Shown piece by piece: positions 1-9,221 of a DNA stretch of 64,000 bases; position 1 is the stretch's first letter, and each line of letters begins with the position of its first letter. Both the position numbers and the translations under genes were made by a program. Origin of the DNA: Prevotella sp. E13-17 (GTDB lineage: Bacteria; Bacteroidota; Bacteroidia; Bacteroidales; Bacteroidaceae); the NCBI RefSeq assembly GCF_022024035.1, contig NZ_CP091787.1:558001-622000 (forward strand), given 5' to 3'. Under the pieces are notes generated by a model. It did not search any database. It was not told the origin of the DNA and worked only from the letters and a program-made list of their open reading frames with translations.

Positions 1-2
1 TC

Positions 3-326
3 AAGACTCTTGACGCTAAATGGATTGACAGCCGTCAGATTGAGGCAGCTCGTGTTGCTATCAACCGTTACATGAACCGTGAAGGTCAGGTATGGATCCG
101 CATCTTCCCCGACAAACCCATCACTCGCAAACCTGCTGACGTCCGAATGGGTAAAGGTAAGGGTGATCCCGCAGGATGGGTTGCACCTGTGACACCAGGC
201 CGTATCCTCTTCGAGGTAGAGGGCGTTCCCTTCGATGTGGCAAAAGAGGCTCTGCGTCTCGGTGCCCAGAAGCTGCCCGTAAAGACCAAGTTTGTTGTAA
301 GACGTGACTACGATAAAAACGCTTAA
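3..326 (+). CDS. rplP: 50S ribosomal protein L16 (5' end outside window)
   Basis: C-terminal part of uL16, the large-subunit protein near the peptidyl-transferase centre and A-site tRNA elbow. The reading frame is open from base 3, and about 107 residues are visible to the TAA at 324-326. It contains the family stretches [21 protein letters not shown] and [14 protein letters not shown] typical of the C-terminal half. It is followed 5 bp later by rpmC, the usual S10-operon order (L16-L29-S17). The start codon lies upstream of the window, so only a partial gene can be annotated. Confidence 0.96.
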   Translation, partial: KTLDAKWIDSRQIEAARVAINRYMNREGQVWIRIFPDKPITRKPADVRMGKGKGDPAGWVAPVTPGRILFEVEGVPFDVAKEALRLGAQKLPVKTKFVVRRDYDKNA

Positions 327-331
327 TTAGT

Positions 332-526
332 ATGAAGACGAAGGAAATTAAGGAACTCGAGACCAAGGAATTGGCCGAGCGCATTGAGACTGAGGTTGCC
401 AAGTTCAACCAGATGAAGTTCAATCACAACGTCACTCCGCTGGAGAATCCCTCACTGATTAAGGCTGCACGTCGTGACATCGCACGCATGAAGACGGAGC
501 TCCGTCAGAGAGAACTTAACAAATAA
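332..526 (+). CDS. rpmC: 50S ribosomal protein L29
   Basis: uL29, 64 residues, a two-helix protein at the polypeptide exit tunnel that helps dock SRP and trigger factor. The sequence starts [14 protein letters not shown] and ends with an [21 protein letters not shown] second helix, characteristic of the family. Its length is normal. It lies between rplP and rpsQ with gaps of 5 and 2 bp, so it is translated as part of the same polycistronic message. There is no Shine-Dalgarno-like sequence in front of the ATG, which is usual in Bacteroidota. Confidence 0.96.
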   Translation: MKTKEIKELETKELAERIETEVAKFNQMKFNHNVTPLENPSLIKAARRDIARMKTELRQRELNK

Positions 527-528
527 CA

Positions 529-795
529 ATGGTCCAGATGGAAACAAGAAATTTAAGAAAGACAAGACAGGGTGTCGTTATCAGCAACAAAATGGATAAA
601 ACCATTGTTATCGCTGCTAAGTTCAAGGAGAAGCACCCTATTTATGGTAAGTTCGTCCAGAAGACGAAAAAGTACCATGCACATGATGAGAACAATGAGT
701 GCCAGGTAGGTGATACCGTACTCATTATGGAAACCCGCCCTCTGTCAAAGACAAAGCGCTGGAGATTAGTACAAATCGTTGAAAAAGCTAAGTAA
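529..795 (+). CDS. rpsQ: 30S ribosomal protein S17
   Basis: uS17, an OB-fold primary 16S rRNA binder. The sequence shows the family pattern [15 protein letters not shown] followed by [15 protein letters not shown] and [11 protein letters not shown]. Two ATGs are possible: 529 gives 88 residues, 538 (METRNLRK) gives 85. The second better matches the N-terminus I expect for Bacteroidales S17, but the sequence alone does not decide. It is followed 2 bp later by rplN. Confidence 0.95.
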   Translation: MVQMETRNLRKTRQGVVISNKMDKTIVIAAKFKEKHPIYGKFVQKTKKYHAHDENNECQVGDTVLIMETRPLSKTKRWRLVQIVEKAK

Positions 796-797
796 AT

Positions 798-1163
798 ATG
801 ATACAGACAGAATCAAGACTTACAGTAGCTGATAACAGCGGCGCACGCGAGGCTCTCTGCATCCGCGTGCTGGGTGGTACCCGCCGCCGTTATGCCAGCG
901 TAGGTGATGTGATCGTTGTTGCTATCAAGAACGCTATCCCTACGAGTGACGTGAAAAAGGGTGCAGTATCTAAGGCTCTGATTGTCCGCACGAAAAAGGA
1001 AATTCGTCGCCCCGATGGTTCTTACATCCGTTTCGACGACAATGCCTGTGTTCTGCTGAACAACGCTGGTGAGCTTCGCGGTAGCCGTATCTTCGGCCCT
1101 GTAGCTCGTGAGCTTCGTGCAGTTAACATGAAGGTCGTATCTTTGGCACCTGAGGTTCTTTAA
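798..1163 (+). CDS. rplN: 50S ribosomal protein L14
   Basis: uL14, 121 residues, a five-stranded barrel protein at the 30S interface (bridge B5/B8), highly conserved. The start [16 protein letters not shown] and the segment [10 protein letters not shown] are diagnostic, as is the end [18 protein letters not shown]. It is one residue shorter than the typical 122, within normal range. It sits in conserved order between rpsQ and rplX, with a 20-bp AT-rich gap before rplX. Confidence 0.97.
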   Translation: MIQTESRLTVADNSGAREALCIRVLGGTRRRYASVGDVIVVAIKNAIPTSDVKKGAVSKALIVRTKKEIRRPDGSYIRFDDNACVLLNNAGELRGSRIFGPVARELRAVNMKVVSLAPEVL

Positions 1164-1183
1164 CATTAAAAGATTTAAAAGTA

Positions 1184-1501
1184 ATGAGCAAGTTACATAT
1201 CAAGAAAAACGATACAGTCATGGTCCTGGCCGGTGAGGACAAGGGCAAGACTGGTAAGGTGCTGAAGGTCTTGGTAGAGAAGCAGCGCGCTATTGTTGAG
1301 GGTGTCAACTTCGTCAACAAGAGCACAAAGCCAAGTGCCAAGAATCCTCAGGGTGGCTTCGAGAAGATTGAGGCTCCCATCCATATTTCTAATTTAAGTC
1401 TGATCGACCCGAAGAGCGGTAAGGCTACTCGCGTTGCTATCAAGCACGAGGGTAAGAACGTGATTCGTGTTGCCAAAAAGTCAGGAGAGGAGATTAAGTA
1501 A
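1184..1501 (+). CDS. rplX: 50S ribosomal protein L24
   Basis: uL24, 105 residues, an assembly-initiator protein of the 50S subunit near the exit tunnel. A KOW motif is visible near the start ([20 protein letters not shown]), followed by [12 protein letters not shown] and the [18 protein letters not shown] region. The TAA stop (1499-1501) shares its last A with the ATG of rplE (TAATG), so translation of L5 is probably coupled to L24. Confidence 0.97.
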   Translation: MSKLHIKKNDTVMVLAGEDKGKTGKVLKVLVEKQRAIVEGVNFVNKSTKPSAKNPQGGFEKIEAPIHISNLSLIDPKSGKATRVAIKHEGKNVIRVAKKSGEEIK

Positions 1502-2055
1502 TGAATACAGCACAACTTAAGAAGACCTATGCTGAGCAGATTGCACCAGCATTGATGAAGCAGTTCAACTATAGTTCTGCTATGCAGATTCCTGTCCTGA
1601 AGAAGATCGTCATCAACCAGGGTCTGGGAGATGCTACTCAGGACAAGAAGATCATTGAGGTGGCTATCAACGAGATTTCTACCATCTGCGGTCAGAAAGC
1701 CGTTGCTACCTATTCTAAGAAGGATATCGCTAACTTCAAGCTTCGTAAGAAGATGCCTATCGGCGTTATGGTAACACTGCGTCGTGAGCGCATGTACGAG
1801 TTCCTGGAGCGTTTGGTTCGCATCGCTCTGCCTCGTATCCGCGACTTCAAGGGTATCGAGAGCAAGTTCGATGGTCGTGGTAACTACACACTGGGTATCC
1901 AGGAGCAGATTATCTTCCCCGAGATCAATATCGATTCAGTAGATCGTATTCAGGGTATGAATATCACCTTTGTTACAACGGCTAAGACCGATGAAGAGGG
2001 TTATGCTCTGCTGAAGGCTTTCGGTCTCCCATTCAAGAACGCTAAAAACGATTAA
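1501..2055 (+). CDS. rplE: 50S ribosomal protein L5
   Basis: uL5, 184 residues, the 5S rRNA-binding protein of the central protuberance. Recognisable parts are [14 protein letters not shown], the lysine/arginine-rich [22 protein letters not shown] and FPEINIDS near the C-terminus, with the usual [15 protein letters not shown] end. The start overlaps the rplX stop by one base. The length fits bacterial L5 (about 178-185). Confidence 0.97.
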   Translation: MNTAQLKKTYAEQIAPALMKQFNYSSAMQIPVLKKIVINQGLGDATQDKKIIEVAINEISTICGQKAVATYSKKDIANFKLRKKMPIGVMVTLRRERMYEFLERLVRIALPRIRDFKGIESKFDGRGNYTLGIQEQIIFPEINIDSVDRIQGMNITFVTTAKTDEEGYALLKAFGLPFKNAKND

Positions 2056-2060
2056 GAGAT

Positions 2061-2363
2061 ATGGCAAAAGAATCAATGAAAGCTCGCGAAGTGAAGCGTG
2101 CTAAGCTCGTTGCTCGTTATGCTGAGAAGCGTGCTGCTCTGAAGAAGATCATCGCTACTAGCGACGATGCTGCAGAGGCTTACGAGGCTGCTCGCAAGCT
2201 GCAGGCTATCCCCAAGAACGCTAACCCCATCCGTCTGCACAACCGCTGCAAGATCACGGGTCGTCCCAAAGGATACATGCGTCAGTTCGGTCTCTCTCGT
2301 ATTCAGTTCCGTGAGATGGCATCAAGCGGTCTGATTCCTGGAGTGAAGAAGGCAAGCTGGTAA
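2061..2363 (+). CDS. rpsN: 30S ribosomal protein S14, zinc-free form
   Basis: uS14, 100 residues. This is the longer C-minus form without CxxC zinc ligands: only one cysteine is seen, in [13 protein letters not shown]. The conserved block [20 protein letters not shown] binds 16S rRNA in the head of the 30S subunit. It begins 5 bp after rplE. A 141-bp noncoding gap to rpsH follows, which is unusual within a block where most genes are under 30 bp apart. Confidence 0.97.
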   Translation: MAKESMKAREVKRAKLVARYAEKRAALKKIIATSDDAAEAYEAARKLQAIPKNANPIRLHNRCKITGRPKGYMRQFGLSRIQFREMASSGLIPGVKKASW

Positions 2364-2504
2364 TAGGCTTAAGGACATAAGCTGTTGGCATTGGCTGTTA
2401 TCTAATAGCCAATGGCCAATAGCCAAAAGCCTTCATGCTAACGAAGAGAATTTTTTTATTTAATATTGTCGGGGGAGTCCCGATTAATTAAACAATTTAT
2501 TTTT
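2364..2504 (+). other. Long intergenic leader between rpsN and rpsH with hairpins
   Basis: This gap holds two hairpin candidates. The first is TTGGCTGTTA (2392-2401) facing TAATAGCCAA (2404-2413), one wobble pair, followed by further GGCCAATAGCC-type repetition to about 2430. The second is TCGGG/CCCGA with a 5-base loop at 2469-2483. A T-run (about 2452-2458) separates them. The first part looks like a small inserted repeat. The second could be a translation-control hairpin for rpsH. No -7 promoter box (TAnnTTTG) was seen. Confidence 0.45.
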
Positions 2505-2900
2505 ATGACAGATCCAATAGCAGATTTTCTGACGAGGTTGAGAAACGCAATCATGGCTCATCACCGTGTTGTTGAAGTACCAGCTTCAAACTTGAAGAAG
2601 GAAATTACTAAGATCCTCTTCGAGAAAGGCTACATCCTGAACTACAAGTTCATCGAGGATGGCCCTCAGGGTACTATCAAGGTAGCTTTGAAGTACGACC
2701 CTGTAACAAAAGAGAACGCCATTAAGTTCTTGAAACGCGTGTCAACACCAGGTCTTCGTAAGTACACTGGTTACAAAGACATGCCGAGAGTAATTAACGG
2801 ACTGGGTATCGCAATCTTATCCACGTCTAAAGGTGTAATGACAGACAAAGAGGCCGCTCAGCAGAAAATTGGTGGCGAGGTTCTTTGCTACGTTTATTAA
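2505..2900 (+). CDS. rpsH: 30S ribosomal protein S8
   Basis: uS8, 131 residues from the ATG at 2505 (MTDPIADFLTRLRNA). A longer frame begins at a TTG at 2466, but it adds 13 residues that match nothing in the family, so 2505 is chosen. S8 binds helix 21 of 16S rRNA and in E. coli represses the spc operon. Conserved C-terminal segments are PRVINGLGIAILSTSKGVMT and GGEVLCYVY. It is preceded by a leader with hairpins. Confidence 0.96.
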   Translation: MTDPIADFLTRLRNAIMAHHRVVEVPASNLKKEITKILFEKGYILNYKFIEDGPQGTIKVALKYDPVTKENAIKFLKRVSTPGLRKYTGYKDMPRVINGLGIAILSTSKGVMTDKEAAQQKIGGEVLCYVY

Positions 2901-2914
2901 TTGGAGGATAGCAT

Positions 2915-3484
2915 ATGTCAAGAATAGGAAAATTGCCAATTAGTATTCCCGCTGGCGTTACTGTAGCACAGGACAAGGACGGCGTAGTTACCGTTAAAGG
3001 TCCTAAGGGCGAGCTTTCACAGAAAGTCGATAAGTCGATTCTTGTTAAGATTGAAGATGGTCATGTTACCTTCGAAATCGACGAGAAGAGTCCCGTGAAT
3101 ATCAAACAAAAGCAGGCTTTCCATGGCCTCTATCGTGCACTCGTTAACAACATGGTTGTTGGTGTAAGCGAGGGCTACAAGAAGGAGATGGAGCTTGTTG
3201 GTGTCGGTTACCGTGTTTCTAACCAGGGTAACATTATTGAATTTGCGCTGGGCTATACACACCCCATTTTCATTCAGCTTCCTAAGGAAGTTAAGGTTGA
3301 GACCAAGTCAGAGCGTAACCAGAACCCTCAGATCGTTCTGGAGAGTGCCGACAAGCAGTTGCTCGGTCTTATCTGCGCAAAGATTCGTTCGTTCCGCAAG
3401 CCTGAGCCTTACAAAGGAAAGGGTATTTTGTTCAAGGGTGAAGTTATCCGTCGTAAGTCGGGTAAGTCAGCTTCAGCTAAGTAA
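2915..3484 (+). CDS. rplF: 50S ribosomal protein L6
   Basis: uL6, 189 residues, with two similar RRM-like domains, near the GTPase-associated region. The sequence starts MSRIGKLPISIPAGV, contains GPKGELSQ and FHGLYRALVNNMVVGVSEGY, and ends in KPEPYKGKGI. It is preceded by GGAGG (2903-2907) 7 bp before the ATG, a genuine Shine-Dalgarno match, which is rare in this window. It is a few residues longer than the E. coli protein (177). Confidence 0.96.
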   Translation: MSRIGKLPISIPAGVTVAQDKDGVVTVKGPKGELSQKVDKSILVKIEDGHVTFEIDEKSPVNIKQKQAFHGLYRALVNNMVVGVSEGYKKEMELVGVGYRVSNQGNIIEFALGYTHPIFIQLPKEVKVETKSERNQNPQIVLESADKQLLGLICAKIRSFRKPEPYKGKGILFKGEVIRRKSGKSASAK

Positions 3485-3517
3485 TCTTATTAATTAATGC
3501 TTAACATTTAAAAGATT

Positions 3518-3862
3518 ATGACAACAAAGAAAGTAGAAAGACGAATCAAGATTAAATATAGAATTCGTAAGAACGTTATCGGTACTGCCGAGCGTCCCCG
3601 TATGAGCGTGTTCCGCAGCAACAAGCAGATCTACGTTCAGGTGATTAATGATTTGGAAGGTAAAACTCTTGCTTCTGCTTCTTCACTGGGTCTTGAGGCC
3701 ATGCCTAAGATCGAGCAGGCTGAGAAGGTTGGTGAGATGATTGCTGCCAAGGCACAGGAAGCCGGCGTGAAGGCTGTTGTCTTCGACCGTAACGGTTATC
3801 TGTATCATGGCCGTGTAAAGTCTCTCGCTGATGGAGCACGTAAAGGTGGACTTAATTTCTAA
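3518..3862 (+). CDS. rplR: 50S ribosomal protein L18
   Basis: uL18, 114 residues, binds 5S rRNA together with L5. It has a lysine/arginine-rich N-terminus, [20 protein letters not shown], and the end [20 protein letters not shown], all family hallmarks. It is separated from rplF by 33 bp of AT-rich sequence and from rpsE by 6 bp. Confidence 0.96.
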   Translation: MTTKKVERRIKIKYRIRKNVIGTAERPRMSVFRSNKQIYVQVINDLEGKTLASASSLGLEAMPKIEQAEKVGEMIAAKAQEAGVKAVVFDRNGYLYHGRVKSLADGARKGGLNF

Positions 3863-3868
3863 ACGATT

Positions 3869-4381
3869 ATGGCAATGAACAAAGTTAAAGTAAATAGTGA
3901 CATTGAACTGAAAGACAGACTGGTTGCCATCAACCGTGTTACTAAGGTAACTAAGGGTGGTCGCACCTTTACATTCGCAGCTATTGTTGTTGTCGGTGAT
4001 GGCAACGGCATCATTGGCTGGGGCCTCGGTAAGGCAGGTGAGGTAACAGCTGCCATTGCTAAGGGCGTTGAGTCTGCTAAGAAAAACCTTGTGAAGGTAC
4101 CTGTCTTGAAAGGTACCATCCCCCACGAGATGGAAGCTCGCTTCGGTGGCGCTCAGGTATTCCTAAAGCCCGCTGCAGCCGGTACCGGTCTTGTTGCCGG
4201 TGGCGCTATGCGTGCTGTGCTCGAGAGCGTTGGTGTGAAGGATGTGCTTGCTAAGTCAAAGGGTTCTTCTAACCCTCACAACTTGGTAAAGGCTACCATC
4301 GAAGCTTTGAGCAAGATGCGCGACGCTTATACCGTTGCAGGTACTCGTGGTATCAGTATGGAAAAAGTATTTAGAGGATAA
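3869..4381 (+). CDS. rpsE: 30S ribosomal protein S5
   Basis: uS5, 170 residues, part of the mRNA entry site; it affects decoding fidelity. The N-terminal dsRBD-like part ([19 protein letters not shown]) and the C-terminal [19 protein letters not shown] and [16 protein letters not shown] blocks are clear. A second ATG at 3875 is a possible start. rpmD follows after 14 bp that include AAGGAG. Confidence 0.96.
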   Translation: MAMNKVKVNSDIELKDRLVAINRVTKVTKGGRTFTFAAIVVVGDGNGIIGWGLGKAGEVTAAIAKGVESAKKNLVKVPVLKGTIPHEMEARFGGAQVFLKPAAAGTGLVAGGAMRAVLESVGVKDVLAKSKGSSNPHNLVKATIEALSKMRDAYTVAGTRGISMEKVFRG

Positions 4382-4395
4382 AAGGAGATTAGACT

Positions 4396-4572
4396 ATGGC
4401 AACAATTAAGATTAAGCAGATTAAAAGTAAAATCGGTTATCCCGTTGACCAGAAGCGTACTCTCGAGGCACTTGGACTTCGCAAGATTTCACAGGTTGTC
4501 GAGAAGGAAGATACTCCCGCTGTCCGCGGTATGATTCGCAAGGTTCATCATCTGGTGGCCGTTATTGACTAA
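4396..4572 (+). CDS. rpmD: 50S ribosomal protein L30
   Basis: uL30, 58 residues, a small protein read directly from the sequence. It starts [16 protein letters not shown], then [15 protein letters not shown], and ends in HHLVAVID. The spacing (rpsE-rpmD-rplO) is the universal spc order. AAGGAG at 4382-4387 lies 8 bp before the ATG, one of the few Shine-Dalgarno-like sites here. Confidence 0.96.
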   Translation: MATIKIKQIKSKIGYPVDQKRTLEALGLRKISQVVEKEDTPAVRGMIRKVHHLVAVID

Positions 4573-4603
4573 ACAGTAATAACAATTAAAACAGAATTCT
4601 ATC

Positions 4604-5050
4604 ATGAAACTGAATACATTGAAACCTGCAGAGGGCTCTACACATTCACGTCGTAGAATCGGTCGCGGTCCAGGCTCAGGTCTGGGTGGTACCTCTACTC
4701 GTGGTCACAAGGGTGCCAAGGCTCGTTCAGGTTATAAGAGAAAGATTGGTTTTGAAGGTGGTCAGATGCCTTTGCAGCGTCGTGTTCCTAAGGCTGGTTT
4801 CAAGAATATCAACCACAAGGAGTACTTTGCTGTCAACCTCTCTACTCTGCAGAAACTTGCAGAGGAGAAGAACCTCACCAAGATTGGTGTTGACGAGTTG
4901 GTAGCAGCTGGTCTAACCAATGGCAAAGAACTCGTTAAGGTTCTTGGCAACGGTGAGCTGAAGGCTAAGCTCGAAGTCGTAGCTAATGCTTTCTCTAAGA
5001 CCGCAGAAGAGGCTATCAAAGCAGTAGGTGGAACCGCAACAATAATCTAA
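4604..5050 (+). CDS. rplO: 50S ribosomal protein L15
   Basis: uL15, 148 residues, a late-assembly protein of the 50S subunit. It has the glycine/arginine-rich N-terminus (RRRIGRGPGSGLGGTSTRGH), GFEGGQMPLQRRVPKAGF and a C-terminal globular part. Stop and secY start are 7 bp apart. Its length is normal. Confidence 0.97.
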   Translation: MKLNTLKPAEGSTHSRRRIGRGPGSGLGGTSTRGHKGAKARSGYKRKIGFEGGQMPLQRRVPKAGFKNINHKEYFAVNLSTLQKLAEEKNLTKIGVDELVAAGLTNGKELVKVLGNGELKAKLEVVANAFSKTAEEAIKAVGGTATII

Positions 5051-5057
5051 ACTAAAG

Positions 5058-6422
5058 ATGAAGAAGTTTATAGATACCCTTAAGAACATTTGGAAGATTG
5101 AGGATCTCCGTCAGCGTCTCCTCATCACCGTGCTTTTTGTAGCGATTTATCGCTTTGGTTCAAAAATCGTGCTCCCTGGTATTAATTATGGTATCCTGAA
5201 GGGCATGAACGAAGCCGGCGGCGGTCTTGGTGGACAGACCAAAGAAGGTTTGATGTCTCTCCTTGACATGTTCTCGGGTGGTGCATTCTCTCAGGCATCT
5301 ATCTTTGCTCTGGGAATCATGCCCTACATCTCTGCTTCTATCGTTATGCAGCTTCTCGCTGTTGCTGTACCTTACTTCCAAAAGATGCAGCGTGAAGGCG
5401 AAAGCGGTCGTAAAAAGATTAGTATGTACACTCGGTACCTGACAGTAGCAATCCTGCTGTTTCAGGCACCGAGCTACCTCATTAATCTTAGAATGCAGGT
5501 TGGTTCTGCTCTTACCGATGGTATCAGTTGGATGGCATTTATGATTCCTGCAACCATTATCCTGGCTGCTGGTAGTATGTTTATCCTCTGGCTTGGTGAG
5601 CGCATCACCGACAAGGGTATTGGTAATGGTGTCTCGATGATCATCATGATTGGTATCATCGCTCGTCTCCCAGGAGCCTTTGCTCAGGAAGTTGGTTCAC
5701 GCTTCGCTTCTGCTACTGGTGGCGGTCTGGTGATGTTCCTTATCGAGATACTTATTCTTCTCGCTGTCGTTTGCGCTTCTATCCTGTTGGTACAGGGTGT
5801 TCGCAAAGTTCCCGTACAGTATGCAAAACGCGTGGTCGGTAACAAGCAGTATGGTGGTGCACGTCAGTACATCCCCTTGAAGTTATTCGCAGCTAATGTG
5901 ATGCCTATCATCTTTGCTCAGGCTTTGATGTTCATCCCCTTGGCAGTGGTTCAGTATTCGAACCCTGACAATGCTAGCTGGTTCATGCGCAACATGCTTG
6001 ACCATCACAGTTGGTTGTATAACACTGTATTTGCTGCTCTCATCATTGCTTTCACGTATTTCTACACTGCAATCACTTTGAATCCTACGCAGATGGCTGA
6101 GGATATGAAACGTAACAATGGTTTCATTCCTGGTGTTAAGCCTGGTAAGGATACTGCTGAGTATATCGATACAGTCATGTCGCGCATCACACTGCCCGGC
6201 TCTCTGTTCATCGCTTTCATCGCTATCATGCCTGCATTCGCAAGCTTGCTCGATGTTAAAGATGAGTTCTCGCAGTTCTTCGGTGGCACATCGTTGCTCA
6301 TCCTCGTTGGTGTGGTGTTGGATACCTTGCAGCAGATTGAAAGTCATTTGCTCATGCGCCATTATGATGGCCTGCTTAACTCAGGTCGCATTCATGGTCG
6401 TGGTGGTGTAGCAGCCTACTAA
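5058..6422 (+). CDS. secY: Protein translocase subunit SecY
   Basis: 454 residues; the channel of the Sec translocon in the inner membrane. Ten hydrophobic segments can be counted. Family motifs include RFGSKIVLPGI after TM1, MPYISASIVMQLL, GNGVSMIIMIGI, the cytoplasmic loop QYAKRVVGNKQYGG and the PGVKPGKDT loop. Its position between rplO and map is the ordinary spc arrangement. The window's lipoproteins, outer-membrane receptors and T9SS substrates would all pass through it. Confidence 0.97.
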   Translation: MKKFIDTLKNIWKIEDLRQRLLITVLFVAIYRFGSKIVLPGINYGILKGMNEAGGGLGGQTKEGLMSLLDMFSGGAFSQASIFALGIMPYISASIVMQLLAVAVPYFQKMQREGESGRKKISMYTRYLTVAILLFQAPSYLINLRMQVGSALTDGISWMAFMIPATIILAAGSMFILWLGERITDKGIGNGVSMIIMIGIIARLPGAFAQEVGSRFASATGGGLVMFLIEILILLAVVCASILLVQGVRKVPVQYAKRVVGNKQYGGARQYIPLKLFAANVMPIIFAQALMFIPLAVVQYSNPDNASWFMRNMLDHHSWLYNTVFAALIIAFTYFYTAITLNPTQMAEDMKRNNGFIPGVKPGKDTAEYIDTVMSRITLPGSLFIAFIAIMPAFASLLDVKDEFSQFFGGTSLLILVGVVLDTLQQIESHLLMRHYDGLLNSGRIHGRGGVAAY

Positions 6423-6426
6423 GCTG

Positions 6427-7227
6427 ATGAAGATATTTCTGAAGACTGAAGAAGAGATAGAGTTGATGCGTCAGGCTAACCAACTCGTTGGAAAGACGCT
6501 TGGCGAATTGGCTCGACATATAAAACCTGGTGTGACGACCCTCCAGTTGGATAAAGTGGCTGACGAATTTATTCGCGACCATGGGGCCATACCTACCTTT
6601 AAGGGTTTCCCTAATCCTTATGGAGGGCCGTTTCCTGCCAGCATCTGTACCTCTGTCAATGATGTTGTTGTTCACGGGGTTCCTGATGCGAAGACTGTTC
6701 TGAAAGATGGAGATATTATATCTGTTGACTGCGGAACACTTCTTAATGGTTTCAATGGCGACTCTTGCTATACATTTTGTGTCGGTGAGGTGAGCGATGA
6801 CGTTAAGAAATTACTTCGCGTTACTAAAGAATCCTTGTATAAAGGCATCGAAAATGCAGTTGCAGGCAGACATCTCGGTGACATCGGCAGTGCTGTGCAA
6901 GATCACTGTGAAGCCGAAGGTTATGGAGTTGTTCGTGAGCTGACAGGACATGGCATCGGACGTGAGATGCATGAGGATCCCCAGGTGCCTAATTACGGTC
7001 GTCGCGGAAATGGCGTTATGCTGAAAGCTGGAATGTGTATAGCCATTGAACCGATGATCACGATGGGAAAGCGTGATATCTACTTGTTGCCCGATCGCTG
7101 GAGCGTATGTACCCGTGATGGAAAACCCGCTGCACACTTTGAGCATACTATCGTCATCAGGCGAGGACAAGCAGAGATTCTCTCTTCTTTCGAGGAAGTA
7201 GAAACATTTGAAGGTAAACTTTACTAA
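6427..7227 (+). CDS. map: Methionine aminopeptidase, type I
   Basis: 266 residues; removes the initiator methionine from nascent proteins. The five metal ligands are visible: D101 and D112 in VDCGTLLNGFNGD, H175 in GHGIGREMHE, a glutamate in IEPMI (about 208) and one in HFEHTIVI (about 241). The N-terminus (MRQANQLVGKTL) is that of the short type I enzyme. It starts 4 bp after secY, so it is in the same operon, as in many bacteria. Confidence 0.96.
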   Translation: MKIFLKTEEEIELMRQANQLVGKTLGELARHIKPGVTTLQLDKVADEFIRDHGAIPTFKGFPNPYGGPFPASICTSVNDVVVHGVPDAKTVLKDGDIISVDCGTLLNGFNGDSCYTFCVGEVSDDVKKLLRVTKESLYKGIENAVAGRHLGDIGSAVQDHCEAEGYGVVRELTGHGIGREMHEDPQVPNYGRRGNGVMLKAGMCIAIEPMITMGKRDIYLLPDRWSVCTRDGKPAAHFEHTIVIRRGQAEILSSFEEVETFEGKLY

Positions 7228-7236
7228 TAGCAAAGC

Positions 7237-7455
7237 ATGGCAAAGCAATCCGCAATAGAGCAAGACGGAACGATTGTCGAGAGCCTCTCGAACGCAATGT
7301 TCCGCGTAGAACTTGAGAACGGTGTACAGATCATCGCCCACATCTCTGGTAAGATGCGTATGCACTACATTCGTATTCTGCCTGGTGACAAAGTCAAAGT
7401 TGAGATGAGTCCGTATGACCTGACTAAGGGACGAATTGTGTTTCGATACAAATAA
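7237..7455 (+). CDS. infA: Translation initiation factor IF-1
   Basis: 72 residues, a single S1-type OB fold that occupies the ribosomal A site during initiation. The sequence [20 protein letters not shown], then [19 protein letters not shown] and the end [10 protein letters not shown] match the family along its full length. It lies between map and rpmJ, the usual order. Confidence 0.98.
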   Translation: MAKQSAIEQDGTIVESLSNAMFRVELENGVQIIAHISGKMRMHYIRILPGDKVKVEMSPYDLTKGRIVFRYK

Positions 7456-7475
7456 TAAAATCATTACTCAAAGAT

Positions 7476-7592
7476 ATGAAGACAAGAGCATCGTTGAAGA
7501 AGCGTACCCCAGACTGTAAGATTGTACGTCGCAAGGGTCGTCTGTTCGTTATCAACAAGAAGAACCCTAAGTACAAGATGCGTCAGGGCTAA
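7476..7592 (+). CDS. rpmJ: 50S ribosomal protein L36, zinc-free form
   Basis: bL36, 38 residues (starts [20 protein letters not shown], ends KYKMRQG). Zinc-binding L36 has CxxC and a Cys/His pair; here only one cysteine remains (C14), so this is the zinc-independent type, as is S14 in the same block. The ATG is at 7476 and the TAA ends at 7592. Confidence 0.96.
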   Translation: MKTRASLKKRTPDCKIVRRKGRLFVINKKNPKYKMRQG

Positions 7593-7611
7593 AAAAAGTT
7601 AAAGAAGCAGC

Positions 7612-7676
7612 AAAAAGTAAGGAGATATCATTTTATTTCCTTACCTTTGCATGCTTTTTAGCAAATTTCGAAATTT
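7612..7676 (+). promoter_or_regulatory. Probable internal promoter and operator-like palindrome before rpsM
   Basis: TACCTTTG at 7642-7649 fits the Bacteroidota -7 box TAnnTTTG, but there is no clear TTTG about 20 bp upstream. The box lies in an inverted repeat (GTAAGGA at 7617-7623, TCCTTAC at 7638-7644). Just downstream, AAATTTCGAAATTT at 7663-7676 is a perfect 14-bp palindrome, in a leader of about 50 bases. The gap separates the spc part from the alpha (S13-S11-S4-RpoA-L17) part. Confidence 0.5.
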
Positions 7677-7708
7677 AAACATTATTTTTTTATTCATTTA
7701 TTTAACAA

Positions 7709-8089
7709 ATGGCAATAAGAATTGTTGGAGTAGATTTGCCCCAGAATAAGCGTGGCGAAATCGCATTGACCTACATCTACGGTATAGGTCGAAGTAGTTC
7801 AGCAAAGATATTGGATAAGGCAGGCGTTAGCCGCGACCTGAAGGTCAGCGAATGGAATGACGACCAGGCAGCCAAAATCCGTGAAATCATCGGCGCTGAA
7901 TTCAAAGTTGAAGGTGATCTCCGTTCAGAGATCCAGTTGAACATTAAGCGACTGATGGATATTGGTTGCTATCGTGGAGTCCGCCATCGTAATGGTCTTC
8001 CTGTACGCGGTCAGAGCACAAAGAACAATGCTCGTACTCGTAAGGGTAAGAAGAAGACTGTTGCTAATAAGAAGAAGGCCACGAAGTAA
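7709..8089 (+). CDS. rpsM: 30S ribosomal protein S13
   Basis: uS13, 126 residues, in the 30S head contacting P-site tRNA through its basic tail. It begins [20 protein letters not shown], has [14 protein letters not shown] and ends with [20 protein letters not shown] plus extra lysines. It is the first gene of the alpha part, after a 116-bp gap that holds a probable promoter. Confidence 0.97.
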   Translation: MAIRIVGVDLPQNKRGEIALTYIYGIGRSSSAKILDKAGVSRDLKVSEWNDDQAAKIREIIGAEFKVEGDLRSEIQLNIKRLMDIGCYRGVRHRNGLPVRGQSTKNNARTRKGKKKTVANKKKATK

Positions 8090-8126
8090 AGTTTAAAGTT
8101 TAACGAGCTTAAAGTTTAAAAGAATT

Positions 8127-8516
8127 ATGGCAAAGAAAACAGTCACTTCAAAGAAAAGAAATGTGAAGGTTACCGCAGTTGGTCAGCTTCATGTTCACAG
8201 TTCTTTCAATAATATTATTGTATCTTTGGCAAATGACGAGGGTCAGGTAATCTCTTGGTCATCTGCTGGTAAGATGGGTTTCCGCGGTTCTAAGAAGAAC
8301 ACTCCTTATGCTGCTCAGATGGCCGCAGAGGATTGCGCTAAGGTTGCTTTTGACCTGGGCTTGCGTAAGGTTAAAGCCTATGTTAAGGGTCCCGGTAATG
8401 GCCGCGAGTCAGCTATTCGTGCTATCCATGGCGCAGGTATTGAGGTTATGGAGATCGTTGATGTAACGCCACTGCCACACAACGGTTGTCGTCCTCCAAA
8501 GCGTCGTCGCGTATAA
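8127..8516 (+). CDS. rpsK: 30S ribosomal protein S11
   Basis: uS11, 129 residues, on the 30S platform near the mRNA exit. Family blocks: [49 protein letters not shown] and the end [15 protein letters not shown]. The short gap from rpsM (8090-8126) consists of repeats of AGTTTAAAG, probably of no function beyond spacing. Confidence 0.97.
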   Translation: MAKKTVTSKKRNVKVTAVGQLHVHSSFNNIIVSLANDEGQVISWSSAGKMGFRGSKKNTPYAAQMAAEDCAKVAFDLGLRKVKAYVKGPGNGRESAIRAIHGAGIEVMEIVDVTPLPHNGCRPPKRRRV

Positions 8517-8595
8517 TTATTATGGTTGTTGACTTGTATTTTTGATAACAGAGTCAAACCAATTTATTATCATTAAGAAAATTATCTAAGATATT

Positions 8596-9204
8596 ATGGC
8601 AAAGTATATTGGACCGAAATCTAAAATTGCCCGCCGTTTTGGCGAAGCCATCTACGGACCGGACAAAGTTTTGTCTAGGAGAAACTTCCCTCCTGGACAG
8701 CATGGCAATAACCGCCGCCGCAAGCAGTCGGAGTATGCAGTCATGTTGGCAGAGAAGCAGAAGGCTAAGTACACTTATGGTGTACTTGAGCGTCAGTTCC
8801 GCATTATGTTCGAGAAGGCTGCTAAGGCTGAAGGTATCACCGGTGAGGTGCTGCTTCAGAATCTTGAGAGCCGTCTGGATAATGTGGTATTCCGTATGGG
8901 ACTCGCTCCTACACGTGCTGCCGCTCGCCAGTTGGTTAGCCATCGTCATATTGTTGTTGAAGGAAGAGTCGTTAATATTCCTTCATTTGCTGTTAAGCCT
9001 GGTATGGTTGTTGGTGTTCGTGAGAAGGCTAAGTCTCTCGAGGTTATCGCTGACGCATTGGCTGGCTTCAACCACAGCAAGTACCCCTGGATCGAGTGGG
9101 ACGAGCAGCAGAAGGCAGGTAAGTTCCTTCACAAGCCCGAGCGTGCTGACATCCCCGAGAATATTAAGGAGCAGTTAATCGTTGAGTTGTACTCTAAGAA
9201 CTAA
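8596..9204 (+). CDS. rpsD: 30S ribosomal protein S4
   Basis: uS4, 202 residues, a primary 16S rRNA binder; in E. coli it represses the alpha operon. It starts [17 protein letters not shown], lacks the zinc cysteines of some S4 forms, and has the S4 RNA-binding domain ([21 protein letters not shown], then ASWLAs-type shadow not used) with [16 protein letters not shown]. An 79-bp AT-rich gap precedes it. Confidence 0.96.
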   Translation: MAKYIGPKSKIARRFGEAIYGPDKVLSRRNFPPGQHGNNRRRKQSEYAVMLAEKQKAKYTYGVLERQFRIMFEKAAKAEGITGEVLLQNLESRLDNVVFRMGLAPTRAAARQLVSHRHIVVEGRVVNIPSFAVKPGMVVGVREKAKSLEVIADALAGFNHSKYPWIEWDEQQKAGKFLHKPERADIPENIKEQLIVELYSKN

Positions 9205-9221
9205 TAAAAATCATTAAGTTA

